Assembly (NCBI RefSeq): GCF_016522075.1
Contig: NZ_JAEHFW010000001.1
Coordinates: 1,922,001 to 1,986,000 of the forward strand
Reading direction: 5' to 3'
Length of the DNA: 64,000 nt
Source of the DNA: Mucilaginibacter segetis
GTDB taxonomy: Bacteria; Bacteroidota; Bacteroidia; Sphingobacteriales; Sphingobacteriaceae
Each line of letters opens with the position of its first letter. The first letter of the stretch is position 1. The position numbers were made by a program, and so were the translations under genes. Shown here in pieces: positions 29,377 through 37,744 of this stretch. The notes below the pieces were generated by a model that did not search any database, was not told the origin of the DNA, and was given only the letters and a program-made list of their open reading frames with translations.

Positions 29377-30294
29377 ATGGCCACATCTAAAAAATCAATT
29401 TATAGCGCGCTGCTAGCCAATTTACTAATAGCAATCACAAAATTTATTGCAGGCGGAATAAGCAATAGCGCTGCAATGGTTTCCGAAGGTGTTCACTCAT
29501 TGGTGGATACTGTTAACGAATTACTTTTATTGCTTGGCCTACATAAAAGTAAAAAACAGCCGGATCCGCAACATCCCTTTGGTTATGGTAAGGAGCTTTA
29601 TTTCTGGTCATTCATTGTATCCATATTAATATTCGGTTTAGGTGGTGGTATTTCTATATACCAGGGAGTTACCCATATACTACATCCGGAAGAATTAGGA
29701 GATCCAACTATTAATTATATTGTTTTAGGGCTTTCTATAATATTTGAAGGCACATCGCTGATCATTGCTTTTAAGCATTTTAATAAGGAGCGCGGCGATA
29801 CCGCGTTATGGGATGCTGTAATAAAAAGCAAAGATCCATCAAGCTTTTTAGTGCTATTTGAAGATGCCGCCGCTGTAATCGGGCTGATTATTGTAATGAT
29901 ATGTATTTATTTGGGGCAAAAATTTAAATTACCATATCTGGATGGAGTTGCCTCGTTGCTGGTTGGCTTACTGCTGGTTTTTGTTTCAGCCATCTTAGCG
30001 CGCGAAAGTCGTAGTTTGTTAATGGGCGAGGGGATTTCTTCAGAAACAAAAAAAACCATTACCGCACTTATTGAAAAAGATAGCGATGTTGTAAAGGTAA
30101 TGCACATCTTGTCCACCTATCAATCACCCAATGAAGTTGTTTTAATGCTTATTATAGCTTTTGAGCAGGATAGAGATACTGAGAATATAAATATAGCTAT
30201 CGATCGGATAAGGGCACTTGTACGCAAAGAGTTTAAATTGGTAAGATTTGTATTGGTTCAGCCGGAGAATTTAGACCATGATACTTACTTATAG
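29377..30294 (+). CDS. cation diffusion facilitator transporter, ZnT9/SLC30A9-like
   Basis: Six-helix inner-membrane zinc or divalent-metal exporter of 305 residues. TM2 has SEGVHSLVDTVNELLLLLG with the HxxxD metal site; the second metal-site region is SSFLVLFEDAAAVIGLI, where glutamate-aspartate precedes the alanines. This FEDAAAVIG form is typical of the ZnT9 (SLC30A9)-like subgroup rather than classical CzcD. A short cytosolic C-terminal domain follows. The gene lies 62 bases after the histidine kinase; that pairing could be chance. The substrate is probably Zn. Confidence 0.88.
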   Translation: MATSKKSIYSALLANLLIAITKFIAGGISNSAAMVSEGVHSLVDTVNELLLLLGLHKSKKQPDPQHPFGYGKELYFWSFIVSILIFGLGGGISIYQGVTHILHPEELGDPTINYIVLGLSIIFEGTSLIIAFKHFNKERGDTALWDAVIKSKDPSSFLVLFEDAAAVIGLIIVMICIYLGQKFKLPYLDGVASLLVGLLLVFVSAILARESRSLLMGEGISSETKKTITALIEKDSDVVKVMHILSTYQSPNEVVLMLIIAFEQDRDTENINIAIDRIRALVRKEFKLVRFVLVQPENLDHDTYL

Positions 30295-30309
30295 TTTGTA
30301 ATAAAATCT

Positions 30310-30840
30310 TTATAAATCCGCTTCTAATAAAGCAATTACCTCATTCCAGTTATTGGCACGAACATGATGATCATAGCTTACATTGTGGAAAGCATGAAAC
30401 ATAATTGGTTTACCTTTAAAACTGTCCAGATTTCGGATGTGATCGTCAACCATATAGTCTGTGTTTATAATGCTCTTATCGCCGCAAAATATAATGTTTT
30501 TCCAACCAATAAACGGGAAGTTCACTTTCAGCCATTCGAGTTTCTCACCTAAGCTTAAAGGAAATTCCATTGCAGCCGAAACAATGTAAATTTCAAAATT
30601 ATCCATCAACCTTTTCACGGCATCAACAGCACCGGGCATAACTGGCAGCGTTTGAAAAAAGCCCGCTGTATGTGCGAATTTCCGTATAACTCCCCGTTCT
30701 GGGAAGGCATTATCCTCATTCAACCCTATTAGATATTCACGTGTATACCGGACGCCGTAATCCCGGTGATACCAGCTTAAAAACTGCTCTTCAACATCAG
30801 CAATTACGCCATCCATATCAATGGCAATCGTTTTTTTCAT
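30310..30840 (-). CDS. 5'(3')-deoxyribonucleotidase (NT5C family, HAD)
   Basis: HAD-superfamily phosphatase of 176 residues. The nucleophile motif is AIDMDGVIADVEEQF (Asp8 nucleophile, Asp10 acid/base). The cap region and the motif II/III pieces (FEIYIVSAAMEF and KSIINTDYMVDDHIRN) match NT5C-type nucleotidases, which dephosphorylate deoxynucleoside monophosphates. It is likely involved in regulating dNTP pools. It ends 16 bases from a convergent CDF gene and is monocistronic. Confidence 0.85.
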   Translation of the reverse strand: MKKTIAIDMDGVIADVEEQFLSWYHRDYGVRYTREYLIGLNEDNAFPERGVIRKFAHTAGFFQTLPVMPGAVDAVKRLMDNFEIYIVSAAMEFPLSLGEKLEWLKVNFPFIGWKNIIFCGDKSIINTDYMVDDHIRNLDSFKGKPIMFHAFHNVSYDHHVRANNWNEVIALLEADL

Positions 30841-30939
30841 GATCTAAAACAGTTATAATATCTAATTAATTATTACACTGTTTCGCATGTTCCATCTATA
30901 TAAGCGGAACAGCGGAACAAATTTATTTTTTTGGATTAG

Positions 30940-31755
30940 TCATTCGCTTTTGTAAAGTTCTCCGGCTTTTTGAGCGGAGGTTTTAATCCCCTTTATCATT
31001 GCCGAACTAAAACCGTTATGTTCCATTTCGTTTAGCCCTGCAATAGTACAGCCCTTTGGTGAAGTTACTTTATCAATTTCCTGTTCAGGATGAGAGGCCA
31101 GTTGCAACAGCAGATCTGCCGCTCCCTTAGCTGTTTGAGCGGCCATTTTTAAAGCGTCATGTGCATGAAACCCTATTTCGGTACCCCCCTGTGATGCCGC
31201 CCTTATTGATCGTAAAAAGAAAGCGATTCCACAAGCGCAAAGAGCTGTAGCGGATGTCATTAATTCTTCATTAATCCGAATGCTAACTCCAACTGTATCA
31301 AACAAAGACATTACCAAGCTTAAGTTAGCATCGGATGCGTTGTCTGTAGCTATACAGGTCATGGACTGACCAATGGCAATGGCTGTGTTAGGCATAGCCC
31401 GTATAACCTGTATATCAAGATTTAACTGCTCTCGTATATCATTACAACTTACACCCGATACTATTGATATTAATAAATGCTTACTTTGGTTGACCGCGGG
31501 CCGTATTTCTTCAATCAGTTTATTTAACTGTTGAGGTAAAATAGCCAACACCACAATATCTGCTATTTTTACCGCCCCGGCATTATCAGTAGTTACATTA
31601 TAACCATCAGTTTCTAATACAGCTAATGCCGCGGTATTACGACGGGTAAGTGTAATTTGCTGTGGTTTAAATATTTCTGCTTTTACTAAACCCTTAGCTA
31701 AAGCCAATCCAATATTCCCACTGCCTAATATGGCAATGCGTTGTTTTGTTTCCAT
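30940..31755 (-). CDS. proC: pyrroline-5-carboxylate reductase
   Basis: NAD(P)H-dependent enzyme making proline from pyrroline-5-carboxylate, 271 residues. The Rossmann motif GSGNIGLALAKG sits at the N-terminus. The C-terminal domain includes SPKGCTIAGLNEME, the characteristic P5CR helix region. Its start lies 3 bases after the stop of argB, so it is translated from the same mRNA. This argB-proC coupling is common in the arginine clusters of Bacteroidetes. Confidence 0.93.
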   Translation of the reverse strand: METKQRIAILGSGNIGLALAKGLVKAEIFKPQQITLTRRNTAALAVLETDGYNVTTDNAGAVKIADIVVLAILPQQLNKLIEEIRPAVNQSKHLLISIVSGVSCNDIREQLNLDIQVIRAMPNTAIAIGQSMTCIATDNASDANLSLVMSLFDTVGVSIRINEELMTSATALCACGIAFFLRSIRAASQGGTEIGFHAHDALKMAAQTAKGAADLLLQLASHPEQEIDKVTSPKGCTIAGLNEMEHNGFSSAMIKGIKTSAQKAGELYKSE

Positions 31756-31758
31756 GTC

Positions 31759-32550
31759 TTATTTGCTTAAACGCGTCCCAAATGACGAATCGCTTTTTAA
31801 TTTGCCTAAATCAGCTGAATGGCCAATTATTACAGCCTTTACTCCGCATGCTATAGCTGTAAAAGCATTGTCCATTTTAGGTAACATTCCACTATGTATG
31901 ATCTGTTCTTTTTTAAATTCTTCGTAACGTACCGGGTCAATATCCCTTATCAATGAATCATCATCATTAATATCCATCAAAACACCCTTCTTTTCGAAAC
32001 AGTATACCAAAGTGGTTTCATAAAATTCACATAACGCAACAGCCAATGCCGATGCTATAGTATCAGCATTAGTATTTAATAATTGGCCCTCACCGTTATG
32101 GGTTAATGCACAAAATACAGGAATAAACCCCGCATCTAATAGTTTAGCGATATTACTTGATCGTACTGAATCCTCAAAAATATCTCCGGCAAAACCATAA
32201 TCAATAGTTTTAACCGGGCGTTTTTTTGCGCGGATAAGATCGCCGTCAGCACCGGTAACACCTAATGCGTTAGTACCATAACGCTGTAATTGCGCTACTA
32301 TATTTTTATTTATTAGTCCGCCATACACCATTGTAACAATCCGCAAAGTATCTATATCCGTGATCCGCCGGCCATCAATCATATGTGCCTCAACACCCAT
32401 AGATTCCGATACCTGAGTAGCCACCTTACCGCCGCCATGCACTAATATCTTTAAACCTTCAAGCGCAGTAAAATCCTGCAAAAACCTGTGTAGATTCTCT
32501 GAGTTATCAATAACATTTCCGCCTATTTTAATAATATGTAACGTTTTCAT
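31759..32550 (-). CDS. argB: N-acetylglutamate (or N-succinylglutamate) kinase
   Basis: Amino-acid kinase family enzyme of the arginine pathway, 263 residues, phosphorylating an N-acyl-glutamate. The phosphate-binding LVHGGGKVATQ and the ATP-site regions (LNTNADTIASALAVAL) are conserved; the C-terminal half has the AAK fold. Bacteroides fragilis-type bacteria use N-succinyl rather than N-acetyl intermediates, so the acyl group is not certain for this protein. No other arg genes (argC, argD, argF, argG) are in this window. Promoter region lies in the 159-base gap to the BlaI gene. Confidence 0.92.
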   Translation of the reverse strand: MKTLHIIKIGGNVIDNSENLHRFLQDFTALEGLKILVHGGGKVATQVSESMGVEAHMIDGRRITDIDTLRIVTMVYGGLINKNIVAQLQRYGTNALGVTGADGDLIRAKKRPVKTIDYGFAGDIFEDSVRSSNIAKLLDAGFIPVFCALTHNGEGQLLNTNADTIASALAVALCEFYETTLVYCFEKKGVLMDINDDDSLIRDIDPVRYEEFKKEQIIHSGMLPKMDNAFTAIACGVKAVIIGHSADLGKLKSDSSFGTRLSK

Positions 32551-32664
32551 TCCTTAATACTAATGTATTATTATGCCTTGTAGCAAGTATAACTATTTTT
32601 TAGCAAAAAGGGCGTACCGTGGGGTTAAAGCAAGTATCTATATTTAAAACTGAAAAATAAATTA

Positions 32665-32712
32665 TATAACTTAAAAAATAGTTGTAAAACTGGAATTTAA
32701 GTTATAGATTTG
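32665..32712 (+). promoter_or_regulatory. promoter with tandem AACT-N8-AGTT operators of the BlaI/M56 operon
   Basis: A -7 box TAGATTTG (32705-32712) fits TAnnTTTG; GTTG (32681-32684), 20 bases upstream, serves as -33. Two dyads of the same form, AACT-N8-AGTT, occupy 32668-32683 and 32688-32703, centres 20 bases apart (two helical turns). They are also parts of a perfect outer repeat, TATAACTTAAA (32665-32675) with TTTAAGTTATA (32696-32706). The first dyad overlaps the -33 element and the second touches the -7 element. Operator function for BlaI is inference. Confidence 0.6.
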
Positions 32713-32715
32713 GAT

Positions 32716-33084
32716 ATGGAAGAATTAACAAGGACCGAAGAACGCGTTATGCAAATTATCTGGAAGCTTAAAAAGGCTTTTGTTAAAGATATTATTGATG
32801 CCTTACCGGATGATCCTAAACCACCTTATAATACCATATCATCTGTGGTACGTTTGCTGGAGAAGAAAGGATATGTAGATTACAAGGCATATGGTAAAAC
32901 TTATGAATATTTCCCGGCTATAAGTAAGGGGGAGTATCGTAAAACTTTTTTCAAGAAGATGGTTACCGGATACTTTGACAATTCAGTAGAGAGTTTATTA
33001 TCTTTTATGCTAAAAGAAGAAAAACTAAGTGTAGAGGAGATAAAGAAATTAAAGGAAATGATAGAAAAAAACTCCGAAAAATGA
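32716..33084 (+). CDS. BlaI/MecI/CopY-family transcriptional repressor
   Basis: Winged-helix repressor of 122 residues. The DNA-binding domain is clear: LTRTEERVMQIIWKL, then FVKDIIDALP, PPYNTISSVVRLLEKKGYV and the wing KTYEYFP. A C-terminal helical region (KLSVEEIKKLKEMIEK) dimerises. In this family a membrane M56 protease cleaves the repressor. The frame is open to a TTG at 32710 that lies inside the -7 box, so I use ATG 32716; the -7 box then ends 3 bases before the start, giving a leaderless mRNA. It overlaps the M56 gene by 4 bases (ATGA). Confidence 0.93.
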   Translation: MEELTRTEERVMQIIWKLKKAFVKDIIDALPDDPKPPYNTISSVVRLLEKKGYVDYKAYGKTYEYFPAISKGEYRKTFFKKMVTGYFDNSVESLLSFMLKEEKLSVEEIKKLKEMIEKNSEK

Positions 33085-35270
33085 AAACAGTGATCTATCT
33101 GCTACAGGTATCAGCGTGTACTGGTATCTTTTATGGCTTTTACTTTCTGCTTTTACGCAGACTAACCTTTTTCACAGTAAACAGATGGTATTTGCTGGCA
33201 ACCCTTTTTTTGAGTTTTGCTATACCGGCCTTAACGCTCAACCTGAGCAAGGTAGAAGGATCATCGATAATGCGGCCTGTAGTGTACATTCACGAAATGC
33301 AAACGGTTAACGAACCAATAATTGCAAGTGAAACTGCGGCAAGTGTTAAGCAAAGCAATTTTAACTGGATATTAACGCTCCAAATGGTTTACCTGTTGAT
33401 AGCTTTCGCCTCTATAATCCATTTATTATTCACGCTTGTCGTATTCTTTCTTAAACTAAATAATAAAACACTGGTGCGAATTGGTAAGGTAAGAGTTTTG
33501 AAAGGAAGTAAAAGATTAGGAAACAGTTCTTTTCTGAATGTGATCTTTATAAACGATGATGAACTGGAACCTGAAGAGGTACAGCAAATTATAGCGCATG
33601 AAATGCTCCATATAAAACTAATGCACTCTGCCGATCGCCTTATAGCACGGGTGATACAAATTTTATTATGGTTTAACCCATTTGCCTATTTCTATATAAG
33701 GTCTATTGAAGAAAATCACGAGTTTGAAGTTGACCGCATAGCAGCAGGTAATGATAATAAAGGATTATACGCATCCCTGCTTTTTAAACTGGCCGTATCA
33801 GGAAAAAGTTATCTCTTCCATGGCTTTAGTAAAGTACCGTTAAAAAAGCGAATCAGTATGTTATTTAACAAACCCACTTCTAATATGAAAAAGATAATTT
33901 ACCTGCTTACACTGCCTGTAGTAGTATTAAGCTGCCTGGCTTTTGCAAAACTGGAACAACACAAAAAACTAAGTGTACTTGGCGATCTAAGCAATTTAGG
34001 ACCCCACCCATTAGTACTTATCAATGATAAAGTATATGACGATGAGATATTATACAAGATCAGCGGATCATGTATATCATCAACCGGAATTTATCCGGGG
34101 GGAGGTAAACTCAAAAAATTTAAGAAATACGGCGATAAGGCGAAAGACGGTGTTGTGAAGATAAGCACAAATAACAATCCCATTACTTATTTAACCGCAA
34201 TTGGGCATGAAAATTTGGAGAAGGAGGCTGCAGTGCCTAATAGCCAATTTTTTGCACATTTAACTCTTAAAAATGAGGATGGAACTATCTATGAGAAAGG
34301 CATAATACACAACCCTGTTGGCGGTGGCATGAGTAATGAATTTAAACCTGGGGAAAAACTGGCATTTGTTGTAAACGGAAAGGTATTTACTGAGCGGGAG
34401 GTTAATAAGGTTGAACAACTGATTAAAGATACGAAACCCGCAGTACATGGTACCGGCCCAGCCCAGGATTATAAAGGTAAAACTGATAAAAGTCTGGATG
34501 ACTATAATATCGTGTTCTATTTTGATACTGATACCACCCGTTACATGCAAAAATTAAAGCAAACAAATGATCAAAAGGTTGCCGAAGAAAAATCTAAAAG
34601 AGAATTTGAGGCCTTCAAAAAAACCGATGAGTACAAACAAAAAATGGCTTCTATGATGAGGGTTAGTAATAAAACGCTTCCTTTTAAAATTATTGCTTTT
34701 GTAAATAACCAACCCGGAATTCAGAAGAAGGGGTTTAAAATAGTAAATGACAATGAGGAATTCTTATTGGGAACTGGATATGGGCAAGAGAAAGAACTGA
34801 AGCAATTACTTAAGGTAGGTGATGTTGTTGATATTAAAATATTTGGGGGAGCATTTGGAAAGGGACAGCTTATAACAGTTTCTCCCGCAATTGTCAGTAA
34901 AAATGGGGAGAAAATATTTCAGTTAGCCGAGGCGGATAAGATACCTGATTATGCATTTTTGTATGAAGCTAATAAAGTAAGATTTACAGACGGACAGGTA
35001 ACTTCCATTGAGAAGTATCCAAACGGCAAATGGAAAAGTGCGGTTGTTGAGGTAGTTAATGGCTATAAGATCAGGTTTAATATTAAACCATCAGCACCCG
35101 AGTTTAAAAATATTGAGTGGGGAGATCATGTTCGTTTTCGCTTTGTACATGAGGTTAAAACAGGAGCAAAGGAATATACAGTTAACGATTGGGTATCTAT
35201 AAGTAATGATATTAGAAGTTATGGCATCAAAAATCCTGATTACTTCTTTAAATTTTACGAGGCTGTATAG
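33081..35270 (+). CDS. BlaR1-type M56 membrane metallopeptidase with TonB-plug-like segment and large C-terminal part
   Basis: A 729-residue integral membrane protease. Transmembrane segments occur near residues 3-21, 35-52, 95-118 and 272-290. The zinc motif HEMLH is at 173-177 and the third ligand is likely Glu in IEENHEFEVDRIA. A TonB-plug-like piece with YGDKAKDGVVKISTN lies near 348-362. Residues 530-729 hold two weakly similar basic beta segments that look OB-like. Classical BlaR1 proteins instead carry a penicillin-binding sensor here, so beta-lactam sensing is not expected. It is the partner of the BlaI repressor, overlapping its gene, and ends at a strong terminator. The signal it senses is unknown. 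Confidence 0.88.
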   Translation: MKTVIYLLQVSACTGIFYGFYFLLLRRLTFFTVNRWYLLATLFLSFAIPALTLNLSKVEGSSIMRPVVYIHEMQTVNEPIIASETAASVKQSNFNWILTLQMVYLLIAFASIIHLLFTLVVFFLKLNNKTLVRIGKVRVLKGSKRLGNSSFLNVIFINDDELEPEEVQQIIAHEMLHIKLMHSADRLIARVIQILLWFNPFAYFYIRSIEENHEFEVDRIAAGNDNKGLYASLLFKLAVSGKSYLFHGFSKVPLKKRISMLFNKPTSNMKKIIYLLTLPVVVLSCLAFAKLEQHKKLSVLGDLSNLGPHPLVLINDKVYDDEILYKISGSCISSTGIYPGGGKLKKFKKYGDKAKDGVVKISTNNNPITYLTAIGHENLEKEAAVPNSQFFAHLTLKNEDGTIYEKGIIHNPVGGGMSNEFKPGEKLAFVVNGKVFTEREVNKVEQLIKDTKPAVHGTGPAQDYKGKTDKSLDDYNIVFYFDTDTTRYMQKLKQTNDQKVAEEKSKREFEAFKKTDEYKQKMASMMRVSNKTLPFKIIAFVNNQPGIQKKGFKIVNDNEEFLLGTGYGQEKELKQLLKVGDVVDIKIFGGAFGKGQLITVSPAIVSKNGEKIFQLAEADKIPDYAFLYEANKVRFTDGQVTSIEKYPNGKWKSAVVEVVNGYKIRFNIKPSAPEFKNIEWGDHVRFRFVHEVKTGAKEYTVNDWVSISNDIRSYGIKNPDYFFKFYEAV

Positions 35271-35284
35271 TTATAATTAATTCT

Positions 35285-35316
35285 AAAATCGCCGACTGTT
35301 ATTTGTCGGCGATTTT
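35285..35316. terminator. intrinsic terminator after the M56 gene
   Basis: Perfect 12-bp stem AAAATCGCCGAC (35285-35296) with GTCGGCGATTTT (35305-35316), 8-base loop, followed by TTTA. It ends two bases before the stop codon of the convergent 2H phosphoesterase gene and can serve both. Confidence 0.9.
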
Positions 35317-35317
35317 T

Positions 35318-35944
35318 TTATAACAAATTCATCTGTTTACAACCCGGATTTAACCGGTCGGTATTTTGGGGAGCGTTTGCTATCTGCGAATCAATTATTC
35401 TTTTAAAAGGAAAGATTTTAAAATTCTCCCATTTTGGAGTATTGCTAAAAGTTTCACGTTTGAGTACGTGTAACTCCTTTATCCAAAATGGCTCTACCCA
35501 TTTTTTATGGCGGAAATGTAGCCATAGTTTATTAAAATCAGCCTCAGGAACATCTCTTACTACCGTAATATGCGACACTAATGTTTTCTTAATTTTTAAT
35601 ATCTTTTTTAATGAAGTTAACCATTCATCTACATCAGGGCTAATTCGGATATGGGCATAAATAGTAAAACGGCCATGTAAATGAGTGAAGTATTTAAATC
35701 CATCAATATGCATTAAAATTGGCGGTAAAGTTTTTAAAGCTGCCTCCATGCGTTCTACAGTTCCATCAGCGAAAAATGGTTTTTGCCGCTCTACATGCCA
35801 TATAGAAATATGCGCCGGTGAATCCATACTCTTAAAATTGCCTATATGTTTTGCGGAAGCCTTTTTATAACGACTTATTTCGTATCGGATATTTTGCGGT
35901 GGTGAAAGCAGAAAAAGATAATCTGTATAGCTGGTCATATGCAT
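35318..35944 (-). CDS. 2H phosphoesterase (2'-5' RNA ligase family)
   Basis: A 208-residue protein with both HxT/S catalytic motifs of the 2H superfamily: AHISIWHVE (first) and SHITVVRDV (second), separated by about 90 residues. Members act on 2'-5' linkages, tRNA-splicing-type cyclic phosphates or ADP-ribose-type products; the substrate is not identifiable here. It is convergent to the M56 gene and monocistronic. An alternate start at the third codon (35938) would change little. Confidence 0.82.
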   Translation of the reverse strand: MHMTSYTDYLFLLSPPQNIRYEISRYKKASAKHIGNFKSMDSPAHISIWHVERQKPFFADGTVERMEAALKTLPPILMHIDGFKYFTHLHGRFTIYAHIRISPDVDEWLTSLKKILKIKKTLVSHITVVRDVPEADFNKLWLHFRHKKWVEPFWIKELHVLKRETFSNTPKWENFKIFPFKRIIDSQIANAPQNTDRLNPGCKQMNLL

Positions 35945-36009
35945 AATAATAATAGATACAAATTTTGCTAATTATTTTAGCATTATAAAATAATTATTCA
36001 TATTTGTAT

Positions 36010-37194
36010 ATGCATCTTCAACGGCATATTGTACATATTGATCTGGATTCTTTCTTTGTTTCTGTGGAAAGGAAATTTGATTCATCGTTAATCGGCAAGC
36101 CAATTATTATCGGAGGTTCGGCAGATAGGGGGGTGGTAGCATCATGTAGCTATGAAGCGCGAAAATTTGGTGTTCATTCTGCAATGCCTACACGTCAGGC
36201 CATCAAGCTTTGCCCTCATGCCATACTTATTCGCGGTACACATGGCCGCTATTCCGAGGCCTCACGCGAGGTTACAGAAATCATCCACAACACGGTTCCA
36301 CTTTACCAAAAATCATCAATCGATGAATTTTATATTGACCTGACAGGGATGGACCGTTTTTATAATTGCTACCAGTTTGCCAGTGAACTACGGCAAAAAG
36401 TAATAAAACAAACCGGCCTACCCATATCTTTTGGAATGGCATCAGGTAAAACAGTGGCTAAAATGGCTACTAATCAGGCAAAGCCAAACGGGCAGTTATT
36501 AATTGAGCATGGTTGTGAAAAAGAATTTCTGGCGCCGCTATCCATTAGTAAAATACCTGGTTTGGGCGAAAGTACCGCTAAAAAACTTTACATGTATGGT
36601 ATTGAAAAGATAGGCGATCTGCAAAAAGTTAATATAAAATTCCTTGAAAGTGTTTTTGGAAAGGCCGGAACTTTCATATACAACAGAGCCCACGGTATAG
36701 ATGAAGCAGAAATAATCCCCCATAGTGACAGAAAATCTATTTCTACTGAGCATACTTTTCACACTAATATTAGCGATAAACATACATTAGAAACTATCCT
36801 GGTATCCATGACAGAAGAATTAGCGAGTAAATTGAGGCGAGAAAATAAAGTATCATCGTGTATGGCGATAAAAATACGATACGCCAATTTTGACACCCAT
36901 ACTCAACAGCAAAAAATACCTCTCACTGCAGCTGAGCATATTTTAATACCGGGAATTAAAAATTTACTGGGCAAAGCCTGGAATCAGCACCGCCCCATAC
37001 GTTTAATAGGCGTAAGATTAAGCGACCTGTGTACAGGGAGTTATCAGATCAATCTGTTTGAGGATAATGAAGAGCGGATCCGGCTTTATCAGGCAATGGA
37101 CAACATTAATTTCAGGTTCGGGGATAAAACAGTTTGCCGCGCGGCGGGTATGGAAATAGGCACCAGAAATTTTAATCCCTTTTTGAAAGGGTAA
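36010..37194 (+). CDS. dinB: DNA polymerase IV (Y-family translesion polymerase)
   Basis: Error-prone translesion polymerase of 394 residues. The N-terminal catalytic block (IVHIDLDSFFVSVERKFD) contains the aspartate metal ligands, and QKSSIDEFYIDLTGMDRF contains the second acidic pair. The thumb with helix-hairpin-helix elements (KIPGLGESTAKKLYMYGI) and a little-finger domain follow. The frame opens at a TTG (36004), but the ATG at 36010 is the natural start. Monocistronic; no LexA box was recognised upstream. The length is normal for DinB. Confidence 0.95.
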   Translation: MHLQRHIVHIDLDSFFVSVERKFDSSLIGKPIIIGGSADRGVVASCSYEARKFGVHSAMPTRQAIKLCPHAILIRGTHGRYSEASREVTEIIHNTVPLYQKSSIDEFYIDLTGMDRFYNCYQFASELRQKVIKQTGLPISFGMASGKTVAKMATNQAKPNGQLLIEHGCEKEFLAPLSISKIPGLGESTAKKLYMYGIEKIGDLQKVNIKFLESVFGKAGTFIYNRAHGIDEAEIIPHSDRKSISTEHTFHTNISDKHTLETILVSMTEELASKLRRENKVSSCMAIKIRYANFDTHTQQQKIPLTAAEHILIPGIKNLLGKAWNQHRPIRLIGVRLSDLCTGSYQINLFEDNEERIRLYQAMDNINFRFGDKTVCRAAGMEIGTRNFNPFLKG

Positions 37195-37203
37195 TAACTT
37201 ATT

Positions 37204-37731
37204 TTAAGCCTCTAATTGTTTCCTCATCAGCAAATCCGTCTGTTCATCGTTACCCAAAATAAATTGATGACTGCTAAATATGGTAAAACCATTTTTCTGA
37301 TAAAAGCGGATGGCGTTAGTATTGTGTTCCCACACACCTAACCAAATATACTTCATAGATTTAAGCTTAGCTGTTTGCGATGCAAAATCCAGTAATTCCC
37401 CTCCAATGCGCTTACCCTGGTAATTTTGTAAAATATAAATTCGTTCTATTTCCATCGCTTCCGAATCCTGAAATTCAGTTTGGGAATTGTTGAAATTGAG
37501 TTTAATATATCCGGCTATCTCATTTTCAACCAAGGCAAAGTAAAATTCTGAATCTGCGTTAGAAAGTTCCTGCTTTATTTGAGGCAAAGTGAACGCTTTT
37601 CGCGCATAAACCTGCATATCATCCGGGCGATTTAAATGAGCAAAGGCGTCGAAAAAAGTCTTACGGCTTAAGGCAAGTAATTCTTCAGCCTCAATAATAC
37701 TTAACTTTTTTAAACGGATAAGTGAGGGCAC
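37204..37731 (-). CDS. GNAT-family N-acetyltransferase
   Basis: A 175-residue acetyltransferase. The acetyl-CoA pyrophosphate loop is YQGKRIGGELLDFASQTA, the motif B region is GVWEHNTNAIRFYQKNGF. Such proteins acetylate small amines, antibiotics or protein N-termini; no substrate is evident. Translation starts at GTG (37731). It is convergent with dinB (9-base gap) and lies 13 bases after the membrane protein of the sigma-factor operon, so it may be the third cistron of that operon. Confidence 0.85.
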   Translation of the reverse strand: MPSLIRLKKLSIIEAEELLALSRKTFFDAFAHLNRPDDMQVYARKAFTLPQIKQELSNADSEFYFALVENEIAGYIKLNFNNSQTEFQDSEAMEIERIYILQNYQGKRIGGELLDFASQTAKLKSMKYIWLGVWEHNTNAIRFYQKNGFTIFSSHQFILGNDEQTDLLMRKQLEA

Positions 37732-37744
37732 AATCTATTAAATT

